Position numbers and translations under genes: made by a program. Shown one piece after another: positions 1 to 8,000 of a stretch of 8,270 bases of DNA; the stretch's first letter is position 1; each line of letters begins with the position of its first letter. A model generated the notes under the pieces. It made no database searches. It saw nothing but the letters and a program-made list of their open reading frames with translations, and had not been told where the DNA came from. Location of the stretch: the NCBI GenBank assembly GCA_019116185.1, contig DXCD01000238.1, positions 1-8,270 on the forward strand, in the 5' to 3' direction. The DNA is from Candidatus Mediterraneibacter stercorigallinarum (GTDB lineage: Bacteria; Bacillota; Clostridia; Lachnospirales; Lachnospiraceae).

Positions 1-1
1 A

Positions 2-535
2 AAGGAGGAACCAGACCGCAGGCTGTTAAAACTGACAGATCTGTTTCAGCCCCCGATTCCTGAGCGGACCGCCTGCCTGGAATGCACAGCAGTTATGCTG
101 AATATCAACTTTGGACATAATCGGGTCTTGATGGAGAAGTGCAGGCGCTTAGAGGAATATGCCATTTTTATCAGTACTATAAGGCGATATCTCTCTTCCG
201 GCCTGGAACTTAAAGAAGCAATTTCTCAAGCCGTGGATGAGTGCCGGAGAAAGAATGTCCTCAAGGATATCCTGACAGAACAGAAAGCGGAGGTAGTACA
301 CATGTTGCTGGAATCATTTGATCAGGAATTGCATGAAAAAGCATTGAGAAAAGAAGGATATGACAGCGGATATGCTTCCGGTAAGTCCGAGGAGCGTGAA
401 AACGGCATCTGCCAGCTTGTTGCAACACTGCAGGAGCTTGGTCTGGACAGAGAAGCTGTAATCGCAAAGCTAAAGGAGAAATATTCCCTGTCCTCAGCAG
501 GTGCAGAAGAATACGTGAAACAATATTGGACATAA
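2..535 (+). CDS. Rpn-family recombination-promoting nuclease / putative transposase, C-terminal part (5' end outside window)
   Basis: The reading frame is open from base 2 through the TAA at 533-535, giving 177 visible residues. The ATG at 95 has no Shine-Dalgarno sequence, and family-like sequence (LKLTDLF, then LECTAV) lies before it, so it is an internal Met and the true start is off the left edge. The stretch LNINFGHNR, then LMEKCRRLEEYAIF, an AVDEC helix and a charged tail with GYDSGYASGKSEE is typical of the C-terminal region of Rpn / PD-(D/E)XK-nuclease transposase-like proteins, which are multicopy in Lachnospiraceae. In the family the N-terminal domain is a metal-dependent DNA endonuclease linked to RecA-independent recombination. 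That catalytic part is not in the window, so activity cannot be judged. The final 50 residues look like a small helical motif (LQELGLDREAVIAKL). It converges on the lyase gene, and the shared hairpin lies 3 bp past its stop codon. The family assignment is from remembered pattern. Confidence 0.82.
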   Translation, partial: KEEPDRRLLKLTDLFQPPIPERTACLECTAVMLNINFGHNRVLMEKCRRLEEYAIFISTIRRYLSSGLELKEAISQAVDECRRKNVLKDILTEQKAEVVHMLLESFDQELHEKALRKEGYDSGYASGKSEERENGICQLVATLQELGLDREAVIAKLKEKYSLSSAGAEEYVKQYWT

Positions 536-538
536 TAA

Positions 539-594
539 GAAAATCCCGGCGCTGCCGGTACAGCTTTAGGCTGTGCCGTGACGCCGGGATTTTC
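539..594. terminator. Probable bidirectional rho-independent terminator between convergent genes
   Basis: A perfect 13-bp inverted repeat (539-551 GAAAATCCCGGCG with 582-594 CGCCGGGATTTTC) encloses a second, nearly perfect 8-bp stem (557-564 with 570-577) around a TTTAG loop. The outer stem is GC-rich at its core and has A-tract/T-tract flanks on both strands, so it can end transcripts from the left gene (stop at 535) and from the lyase gene (stop codon 669-671, read leftward). The T-runs after the stem are short and interrupted on both strands, so efficiency is uncertain. The following 74 bases (595-668) hold nothing I can recognise. Confidence 0.8.
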
Positions 595-668
595 TGTTTC
601 ACCTTTAGATTTCTTTCTCAAGTTTTACTTTTGGATAGGGTTTTATTGGATTAGTCTTTCAATAACTT

Positions 669-3600
669 CTATCTCTTTCTGCTGCGGACGCTCATTACAG
701 CTGCCGCTCCACTGACACATACGATCAGCAGCAGGGCAGGAAGTGCGGCCGGCATGTCTCCTGTCTTCGGGACAGTGCCTGTATTTTTATTGACGGAATC
801 ACTGTTTCCGGTATTGGTGCTGCCGCTGCCTGTATCTGAGGATACGCCGCCTTCTCCGGCATTGTTGTCAGCGCTTCCTGTGCCGCCGTTACCCGGAGTC
901 TGGCTGTTTCCTCCGTTCTCGCCAGATGCATTATCTTTCAGGGTCAGGGCATCTCTTGCTGCTGCAAGGGTCTGTACTGTCTCATCTACTGTTTTCTGAT
1001 CCTCATCGGTGAGAGCTTCGTCTGCCATCACTGCCTTCGCAGCTGCCAGCGCGCTGTTAAATGCCTGTACGCTGTCTTCTGTGTACCGGCTCAGATCCAG
1101 ATCCTCAATACTGTTTAACAGGTCTTCCAGAGCCGCTTTATCCGCTTTGAGCCTCAGAGCGCTCATGGCCTCTGTCAGCGCTGTCCATGCATCGTCGATA
1201 TCTCCCTGCATCGCGTCACTGTCCGACAGAACTGTCTCTGCAGTCTCTTTTGCCTCCAGGAACGCAGCCTGACCAGCCTCTGCATACTTATCAAGGTCGA
1301 TCATTTCTGCCAGCTCCAGCGCCATCTCAAGGTCCGTCTTATCGCCGGCCTTCATATCAAGCGCCTGGATTGCAAGCATCAGTTTCGTTGTCGCGTTTGT
1401 CACTTCTTCTTTTGTCGCGTTCTCTTTCGCCATCACTGCTTCGCCCTCTGCAATCGCCTCGTCGAACAGCTGTTTTATAGAGCCTACTACATCTGCTGTA
1501 TCTCCGTTTTCCACATGCAGCTTCGCCTGATTGAGGAAATACTCCAGCATTGTCTTGCTGACTCTTAAGCCGTCAACTGCCTCCTGCAGAGCCTCTTCTG
1601 CCGCGTCCACCTGCTCCTGCGCTGCCTCGGCATCGTTCAGCACTGTCTCAGCCGCATTGAGCGCTTCTGTAAATGTCTCCCATGTATCTTTGATGTAGCC
1701 TGTCTGCTCCAGATCTTTATACTGGTTATAAAGTGCTTCCAGGCTGCTCTTGTCTGCTTCATCTGTCTGCGCCTCAAGCTGCAGCTGCACGGTATGGCTC
1801 TGTCCCATGGAACCCGCTACATTTACACTGATCTTAACCTGAGGTGACAGCTGAGTTACTGTAACGGTATCATCCTGTGCAAGCACAGACGCGCACGGGA
1901 TATCCACTGTCAGTTCGATCGTTCCGTCATTCTCCTGGGTCGGGTCTGAGACTGCGATATCCAGCGTATCCTCTGTCTTCTGCATCATCACAGATGCCTT
2001 GCTGTCAGAAGTGATACCGGCTGCGGTTGTCTCTCCATCATTCCAGAAGTTCACGCCAGTCATGCCCAGGCCGTTATGGCGTACCGCATGAACATTGTCA
2101 TTGTTTTCCATCACCTCAATCTGCGGATTCTCCGCATACGCCGCCGTCTCATCTGCGTCCATTCCCGGCAGGATCACGTACTCATAGCTCTCTCCTTCCG
2201 GATTGCTGCCATGGTCGAACCACAGCGTCGCATAACCGCCGTCAGCTTCCTGATCTGTTGAGCACTGAGTATTGTAGTTTGACTCGCGGAATTCTTTCAG
2301 CGCATTGACCGTTGTTCCCTCTTCCGGGAAATAATAACCGATGGAAGAGTCATCCGTATTGCCTTCAATATTTGCCCACTGTACATTCTCGAATACAGTT
2401 CCGTGCTTGTCGTTGTTGTCACTGTTGTCCGTAATATCCGGCGTCTCGCCATCGATTGTCACCACATTGGACAGATTCTCTGCGATCTGACGGTTATCAA
2501 TAGTTGTCTCAACGCAGTTGCCTGTAGAAGAAGTGATACTGCTGCCGATCGCCACGATCTCATCATCAAACATGAACCAGGATTTCTTAGAATCAGCTCC
2601 GGTAAGGCTGCTTCCGTTTCCGCTGTTCTCATTTCCAAGAGATTTCATCTGCACGCCTGCCGTGCCGTATGTACCGAGCGTTACGCCTCCGGCCCAGCTG
2701 TAAGGCGTCTTTCCCGACTCTGCCTGAGCCGTGAAATTCCTTCTGCTGAGCGCGCGCTCAGATGTGGTTCCCGGCAGACGGAAGGGGTCAATGACAGCCC
2801 AGTAATCGTTCGTGTACTGCCCCAGATCATCCGTGTACAGATATGTCATGCCATCTGCAATATTCCATGTCTTATATCCCTCATCGCTGTAATTCTCGAA
2901 CTTGCTCTGGCGAGTGGAACTCATCGCTATGTTGAACATATAGTTCGGGCGCACATGAGAAACACGGTCCATTCCTGCATAAGTCTTATGAATGGAATAA
3001 TCGCTGCGCGGCTCTATTGACTCGTCATTCACAATGGCCTTTGACAGCTGAATGCTCGTGATATTATCCATCTGATCAAAATAATACTCTTCGTCTGTCT
3101 GGATGAACTCTTTCACAAAGCTGTCAAACCGCGCCTTCATCGCGCCTTCCATGGAAGCTCCGATCGGCAGGATCGCTGCTACGGTATCAACCGCGCGGGT
3201 GCGTGTATTTGCTGTCGCGCGGACAATCCCGCGCCCTGCCGTGCTGTCTGCCATCTGCTGATCATAAATCAGCGGCTCAATAGAATTAAAAATCGTATCA
3301 TAGATCATCTGCTCGCTGCCGTCTTCATACTGGATCTCCCACGGTGTTCCGTCCAGCATATAGAAGAACACACCGATCCCGCCGTACAGCGTAGCGCCGT
3401 ATCCCGCTGTATATGCCAGAGAATGATGCTGGATAAAGGATCCGTCCTCATAAAATCCGTCATCGCCTGTCACATAGCGGTACACGTCTTTCTGAGCGTC
3501 TCTTACATGCTCAAGCTTCTGCGGGTTATCTGTCAGCCCGCCTGCCTGAGCCACAACGAGCGCTTTGTCCAGAAGATTCGCCCCTGTCATTGTCGGGGAT

Positions 3601-4820
3601 CCCGGGATACCTGCGGATCCGCATCCGCTGTCATACCGCTCGATTCCTGTCAGGTAGTTCGCCAGCTGTTCTTCTGTAAGTTCATCGTACAGAATAATCA
3701 GTGTGGATGCCAGTGCCTGAGGCGTTCCGATCTCCCAATGATACCAGTTCCCCCAGTTCGTGCTGGTTGTCCCGTTATAATAAGTATCCACCATAAAATC
3801 GAGTCCTGAGATAATCTCCGAGAGCAGGGCCGCATCCTGATACAGGGCTCCCCCCTCTGTCTCGTATGCCAGCGCCAGAGCTTTTAATCTCTGGAAATTG
3901 GTGGTCACATTTCCTGAGCTTACTTTTGCAGCGCTTCCCGTGTTGCTGGAAGGATAAACTGTGATCGGCAGGTCGTCCCACAGGGTCGTCCTGTCTGTCT
4001 CCGCACTCGTCTTCATATCTGCAAGATACTCTGCGGCGGTCTCATGTACAGACGCCACATAGCTGCTGATCGTCTCATCGCTCAGATCAAGGTCGCTGCC
4101 CACAATATAATCGTGCCACTTATCGCGCAGTCCGGCAAATATCTCATCATACTGATCTTTCACTTCGTCGTAAGAAAGTTCCAGCTGAGGTCCTGTCTTC
4201 CCTTCCGCATTGTGGCGGTAGAAATAAAGCGCATGATCCCCGCCCTGCGGAACCGGGAATTCCAGCTCCAGGCTGATCGATGTCTCTCCATCCGCAAGAG
4301 CCTCCGCCACGGCATCGCTGATATCAATACACATGAAATCATCTGCTCCCTGCGCTCCGTCGATGTCCGCTTTATATGCGGATGCAGCCGCTTCTTCGGA
4401 AGTCCTCTCCGGCATGTTGTTCCATGTCATGGAAGCCGCATCCCAGCCGGTCTCTGTCACATAGACATCCATGCGGTCCGTGCTGTTGTACTGCTTCCCA
4501 AGCTGCTGTACCTGCAGTTTCAGAACAGCTGTATTACAGTTCTCCGGGGCATTTGTCAGATCGAACTCGATCAGGCCCCTGCGGTGGTATGTCGTATTCA
4601 GCGAGGCACTCTCCGGTGTCTTTACGACAATATTCGTTCCCGTCATAACTCTGTCCGCATCGCCGCCTCCCTGGACATACACATCTTTTTCCGTTGTGAT
4701 CGTCACAGGCTCGCTCTCCGCGGCCTGTACCTGTATGCCGCCGGGAAGCGTCGAAACCGCGAGCACTCCTGCAAGCAGCAGGCTCATAAGACGCTTTCTG
4801 CAGCTTTTCTTTACTCTCAT
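669..4820 (-). CDS. Cell-wall-anchored polysaccharide lyase family 8 (hyaluronate/chondroitin lyase-like) with CBM96-like module and FIVAR stalk
   Basis: A 1383-residue secreted lyase, complete, starting at ATG 4818-4820 seven bases after AAGGAGG. Seen in order: basic signal peptide (1-34, cleavage near VQA-A); DNRLRE/CBM96-like module (about 40-217, TWNN motif); PL8 alpha/alpha-toroid (about 222-600) with NWYHWEIGTP at 358-367; PL8 beta-sandwich (about 615-890, PFRLPGTT at 679-686); PL8 C-terminal domain (about 905-1017); four FIVAR repeats (about 1023-1085, 1087-1155, 1162-1226, 1229-1296); Gly/Ser/Asn/Thr linker (1298-1349); VPKTG sortase signal (1350-1354), hydrophobic segment and RSRKR tail. 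N415, H465 and Y474 match the spacing of the pneumococcal hyaluronate lyase triad N349/H399/Y408, and R530 and R534 sit in a conserved GRGIVR segment, so it should be active. The family cleaves uronic-acid polymers by beta-elimination. Which polymer (hyaluronan, chondroitin sulfate or a xanthan-like glycan) cannot be settled here. It is divergent from the phosphoesterase gene and shares stalk DNA with it. Confidence 0.95.
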   Translation of the reverse strand: MRVKKSCRKRLMSLLLAGVLAVSTLPGGIQVQAAESEPVTITTEKDVYVQGGGDADRVMTGTNIVVKTPESASLNTTYHRRGLIEFDLTNAPENCNTAVLKLQVQQLGKQYNSTDRMDVYVTETGWDAASMTWNNMPERTSEEAAASAYKADIDGAQGADDFMCIDISDAVAEALADGETSISLELEFPVPQGGDHALYFYRHNAEGKTGPQLELSYDEVKDQYDEIFAGLRDKWHDYIVGSDLDLSDETISSYVASVHETAAEYLADMKTSAETDRTTLWDDLPITVYPSSNTGSAAKVSSGNVTTNFQRLKALALAYETEGGALYQDAALLSEIISGLDFMVDTYYNGTTSTNWGNWYHWEIGTPQALASTLIILYDELTEEQLANYLTGIERYDSGCGSAGIPGSPTMTGANLLDKALVVAQAGGLTDNPQKLEHVRDAQKDVYRYVTGDDGFYEDGSFIQHHSLAYTAGYGATLYGGIGVFFYMLDGTPWEIQYEDGSEQMIYDTIFNSIEPLIYDQQMADSTAGRGIVRATANTRTRAVDTVAAILPIGASMEGAMKARFDSFVKEFIQTDEEYYFDQMDNITSIQLSKAIVNDESIEPRSDYSIHKTYAGMDRVSHVRPNYMFNIAMSSTRQSKFENYSDEGYKTWNIADGMTYLYTDDLGQYTNDYWAVIDPFRLPGTTSERALSRRNFTAQAESGKTPYSWAGGVTLGTYGTAGVQMKSLGNENSGNGSSLTGADSKKSWFMFDDEIVAIGSSITSSTGNCVETTIDNRQIAENLSNVVTIDGETPDITDNSDNNDKHGTVFENVQWANIEGNTDDSSIGYYFPEEGTTVNALKEFRESNYNTQCSTDQEADGGYATLWFDHGSNPEGESYEYVILPGMDADETAAYAENPQIEVMENNDNVHAVRHNGLGMTGVNFWNDGETTAAGITSDSKASVMMQKTEDTLDIAVSDPTQENDGTIELTVDIPCASVLAQDDTVTVTQLSPQVKISVNVAGSMGQSHTVQLQLEAQTDEADKSSLEALYNQYKDLEQTGYIKDTWETFTEALNAAETVLNDAEAAQEQVDAAEEALQEAVDGLRVSKTMLEYFLNQAKLHVENGDTADVVGSIKQLFDEAIAEGEAVMAKENATKEEVTNATTKLMLAIQALDMKAGDKTDLEMALELAEMIDLDKYAEAGQAAFLEAKETAETVLSDSDAMQGDIDDAWTALTEAMSALRLKADKAALEDLLNSIEDLDLSRYTEDSVQAFNSALAAAKAVMADEALTDEDQKTVDETVQTLAAARDALTLKDNASGENGGNSQTPGNGGTGSADNNAGEGGVSSDTGSGSTNTGNSDSVNKNTGTVPKTGDMPAALPALLLIVCVSGAAAVMSVRSRKR
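1354..1754 (-). repeat. Left arm of a >=401-bp inverted repeat (FIVAR stalk cassette in the lyase gene)
   Basis: Read on the minus strand from 1754 to 1354, this aligns without gaps to 7870-8270. By hand I count 43 mismatches in 401 bases (about 89% identity) and 16 amino-acid changes in 133 codons. A 71-base tract, 1495-1565, is identical to 8059-8129. It encodes lyase residues 1023-1155, the first two FIVAR repeats. Similarity falls off sharply above 1754 (only a few scattered matching bases) and continues at least to the window edge on the other side. Confidence 0.95.
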
Positions 4821-4827
4821 AAAACTT

Positions 4828-4834
4828 CCTCCTT
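4828..4834 (-). promoter_or_regulatory. Ribosome binding site of the PL8 lyase gene
   Basis: On the minus strand this reads AAGGAGG, a near-consensus Shine-Dalgarno, with seven bases (4821-4827) before the ATG at 4820. It fixes the start, which is also followed immediately by a signal peptide. Confidence 0.9.
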
Positions 4835-4871
4835 CTGCTACTTTTTACAAAAAATGCATTTTGTCTTATAT

Positions 4872-4900
4872 ATCATAGTGTTTTTTCCAATTTTTGAAAA
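4872..4900 (-). promoter_or_regulatory. Candidate sigma-A promoter of the PL8 lyase gene
   Basis: On the minus strand a TATGAT -10 box (4877-4872) is preceded by 17 bases and TTTTCA (4900-4895) as a weak -35. This would start transcription near 4865 and give a short leader of about 45 bases ahead of the ATG. The region is so AT-rich that alternative -10 boxes (for example TATAAG just downstream) are possible. The -35 lies inside the inverted repeats at 4888-4915, which would suit repression or activation there (inference). Confidence 0.45.
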
Positions 4901-4915
4901 TTGATTATTTTTCAA
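4888..4915. promoter_or_regulatory. Overlapping inverted repeats, candidate operator
   Basis: CAATTTT (4888-4894) and AAAATTG (4897-4903) form a 16-base palindrome. Overlapping it, TTGAAAA (4894-4900) pairs with TTTTCAA (4909-4915) across an 8-base gap. Both cover the candidate -35 of the lyase promoter. AT-rich DNA gives such repeats by chance, so the operator role is only a suggestion. Confidence 0.35.
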
Positions 4916-4928
4916 TCCTTGTCAATTT

Positions 4929-4954
4929 TTCAGATAAAAATATTTTTTTCTGAA
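4929..4954. promoter_or_regulatory. 26-bp near-perfect palindrome between the divergent promoters, candidate shared operator
   Basis: TTCAGA (4929-4934) and TCTGAA (4949-4954) flank an A-tract/T-tract core, and 12 of the 13 base pairs about the centre (4941/4942) match. The non-AT outer half-sites make it stand out from the AT background. It lies roughly midway between the two start codons (4820 and 5077), where one dimeric regulator could control both genes. It could also be a transcript hairpin or an intrinsically bent segment. No regulator gene is in the window. Confidence 0.45.
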
Positions 4955-5032
4955 TGTCCGTAACTCTTTAGCAAAAATTTCCGAAAAAAGTATTTTAACT
5001 AAAAAATAATCCATTCTCTTTTTGGACGGTTT

Positions 5033-5041
5033 TGCTAGAAT
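5033..5041 (+). promoter_or_regulatory. Candidate extended -10 promoter of the phosphoesterase gene
   Basis: TGCTAGAAT is an extended -10 (TGn followed by TAGAAT, 5036-5041), placing the start near 5048 and a leader of about 30 bases before the ATG at 5077. There is no good -35 at 16-18 bases upstream, which extended -10 promoters can tolerate. Its left part overlaps TTTTGCTA (5030-5037), the inverted partner of TAGCAAAA at 4969-4976. Confidence 0.45.
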
Positions 5042-5061
5042 AAATGTGCAGTTTTATATAA

Positions 5062-5069
5062 GGAAGGAG
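5062..5069 (+). promoter_or_regulatory. Ribosome binding site of the phosphoesterase gene
   Basis: GGAAGGAG, with its GGAG core at 5066-5069, ends seven bases before the ATG at 5077. A second in-frame-looking ATG at 5081 is out of frame and is not used. Confidence 0.85.
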
Positions 5070-5076
5070 AAGTATT

Positions 5077-8000
5077 ATGCATGTAAAAAGATTTACAGCC
5101 TGCGCGCTTGCCGCGATACTGGCCGTTACTCCCATGAGTACATTCCGGGTCAGCGCGGAAGACACACAGGACTCATCACTTGTACTTTACTCTTCTTTTG
5201 ATGACGAAACAGCCGCTGACCAGTCGGGCCACGGCAACAACGGAACGATCACAAAAGATGAGAATTACGGCACTGTAGAATTCGTAGACGGGGTAAACGG
5301 CGGGAAAGCGATCCGTATCGTCAATGATTCCGCCCACCGCAAGACAAATCCTGCCGCCAACTATGTAGACTTCGGCGACGGATTAAAATTCGGCACCGGG
5401 GATTTCTCGGTTTCTCTCTGGTACAAAACAGACGCTGAGGGAGTCTCGGAAGGAGACACTGCCAATGATGATCACGGCGGAAACGATGTATCTCTGTTCG
5501 GCAACAAAGATTACAGCGTCGGCAACAACCGCGGGCTGACCATCGGCAATTTCTCTGCCGAGACCCCGGCTGACGTGCGTGTGAATTTTGTCGCGCAGCA
5601 GGGCACCCGTGTCGAAATCCGTAAGGTCAACATCTGCGACGACACCTGGCATCACCTTGCTGCTACATTTGACCGCGACGGGAATATGTGCGTATATGTA
5701 GACGGCAGCCTTTTTGAAAGCAAGAGCATCAGTTCATATAAGGATCTCAGCATTGATATGGACGGTCAGAACTTTGTGCTCGGAGCTGACGGCGTGCATA
5801 CCTACGGCACACCGGGCGCCACGGTAGATGAACTCCGCATGTACAGCGCGGCACTGAGCGCGGATCAGGTGTCAGGTCTGTATAACATGGACAAGCCGGT
5901 GGAGCCCCCAGTTGACTGGGATGCGCTTTCCAGCCTGTATGTCACTTTTGACGACGAGACAGCAAATGACAGTTCTTCCTATCAGACGAATGGAACGATC
6001 GTTGGAAACGTCCAGTTCGTTGACGGAGTAAAGGGAAAGGCAGTCAGGATCTCTAACGATGAGAACCACCGCAAGGGAAATACGGCAGAACAGTACATCA
6101 CATTCGGCAGACAGGACGGGGTCACGCTGGGAACCGATGATTTCACCCTTGCTTTCTGGCATAAGAGCGAAGGACACGGGGCCAGCGATTCCGCGGTTAT
6201 CGGCAATAAAAATTATGTCTCCGGCTCTAATATCGGACTTGCTGTAGGGAATTATCATTCATCCGGGACAAACAGTCTCAATGATATCCGCATGAATATC
6301 TCCGGTATACAGGGAAGCCGTGTGGAGCTTAAAAATATTTCTGCCAATGATGATGTGTGGCATTATATTGTCGCTTCATTTGACAGGGACGGGTATATGA
6401 ATGTCTATGTTGACGGTTACAATGTAGGATCTGTGGATATGTCCTCCCATGCCGGGAAAACCGTAGACGCCGGAGAATTTGTCCTTGGCGCTGACGGATA
6501 TTTCACCTATGGAGCTGACGGCTGTCTGCTTGACGAAGTACGGATCGTCAGAAAAGCTCTGAACGAAGAACAATGCACAACCCTTTATCAGGCAGAGTCA
6601 CTCTCTTATAAAATCACCCAGATGGAGACACTTGCCGATCTTGCCGGCACGGAAGAATACAGTCAGTCCAGCCTGGACGCGTTTTGCACTGTACTCGAGA
6701 GCATCAAGCCTCAGGCTGAAAGCGCTGACGTAGAAACAGCCGCAGTACTGTCCTCACAGCTGGACGCTGCCTATGACACTCTTCAGGCAGAAGCAGCAGA
6801 ACCGGTCCTGTCATTTGATCTTCTCAGCGACGTACACTTAAGAGACAGTGATTCCTCCCGTGCGGCAAACTTCACCGCAGGGCTGCAGGACATTGCCGCA
6901 AATCATTCCGACAGCGATGCACTTGTCACCCTGGGAGACAATGTTTCCTTTGGCTATGACAACAATTCCAGGACGCAGTATTTTGATCTGGTTGAACAAT
7001 ACGCTTCTCAGATCCCAAATAAGCTTATGATTCTCGGAAACCATGATGTCCGCAAGAACGACAGCTCATCATCCAATGGCTTTTCAAGCAATTACGACGT
7101 AGCATATAAAGCCTATATGGAAGACAACAAAATCTACCGGGATGATCCGGAAAGTACAAACATTTATTTCGACAAATGGGTCAATGGCTACCATTTTATC
7201 GCCCTTAATACAGAGGAAGGGCTTAAAGACAGCATCTACATGTCTGATGCCCAGCTTGAATGGTTCGAGGAGAAACTCGGTGAGTCTGAGGACGGCACGG
7301 CAAATGCGGCTGATCCGGAGAAACCGGTATTCGTCCTCGTACACCAGGCTCTCAACGACACGCATCAGCGCGCCAATGCCTACGGCGGGTTCGGAGATCA
7401 GGATGCCCAGGTAAAGGAAATCCTCTCAAAACATCCCCAGGCCATTGTCTTAAGCGGACATATTCACAACGGCTTTGGCGTTTCCACTACAATGGACAGA
7501 GATTACGGCACGCTGATCGATGTACCTTCCTACAATGAGACAGAATACGGGGTTACAGAAAACGGCACCGGCTATCAGGTAGATGTCTACGCTGACCGAG
7601 TGCACTTCCGCGCAAGGAATTATATTACCCATACCTGGATGCCGCAGTATGATATTATCCTTTCAGCTCCGTCTCTTCCGGCTGTAACATCAGAAGGCGA
7701 AAGCCTGACAAATACAGGTTATACAGAAGACAGCTGGAGCAGATTCACCGAAGCGCTCACAGCAGCACAGAGCCTGATGGATACAAACAATGAAAGTATG
7801 CGTCTGGAAGTCCTTGAAGCATCCATAAACCTGGATGCAGCGATCGACGGACTGCAGACGACCAACGTAGACAAGAGCAGCCTGGAGGCTCTCTATAACC
7901 AGTATAAGGATCTGTACAAGACAGGCTACACTGCAGAGACATGGGAAACATTCACAGAAGCCTTAAAGGCGGCTGAAACTGTGCTGGCCGATACCGAGGC

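Noticed and set aside
95..535. Treating the ATG at 95 as the start of a complete small gene
   Set aside because: The frame is open to the left edge, upstream residues fit the Rpn family, and no Shine-Dalgarno precedes the ATG.
261..621. Minus-strand open frames overlapping the left gene and the hairpin (261-602 and 322-621)
   Set aside because: They read through the terminator stem and opposite the Rpn-family frame, and show no domain signal.
2403..3020. A 205-codon plus-strand open frame inside the lyase gene
   Set aside because: It is antisense to conserved PL8 sequence. Its composition (Arg-, Ser-, Cys- and His-rich, no domain) is that of a shadow frame.
4044..4904. A 286-codon plus-strand open frame crossing the 5' end of the lyase gene
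   Set aside because: It lies antisense to the signal peptide and N-terminal module of a well-supported lyase, has no recognisable domain, no ribosome binding site, and runs into the promoter region.
5022..5060. TTGGAC (5022-5027) or TTGCTA (5032-5037) as a -35 box for the phosphoesterase gene
   Set aside because: TTGGAC has no -10 at 16-18 bases. TTGCTA with TATATA at 5055-5060 would put the transcript start within the ribosome binding site.
5872..6258. Minus-strand open frames opposite the LamG domains (also 5383-5655)
   Set aside because: Both lie opposite a continuous LamG coding frame, with no ribosome binding site or family resemblance.
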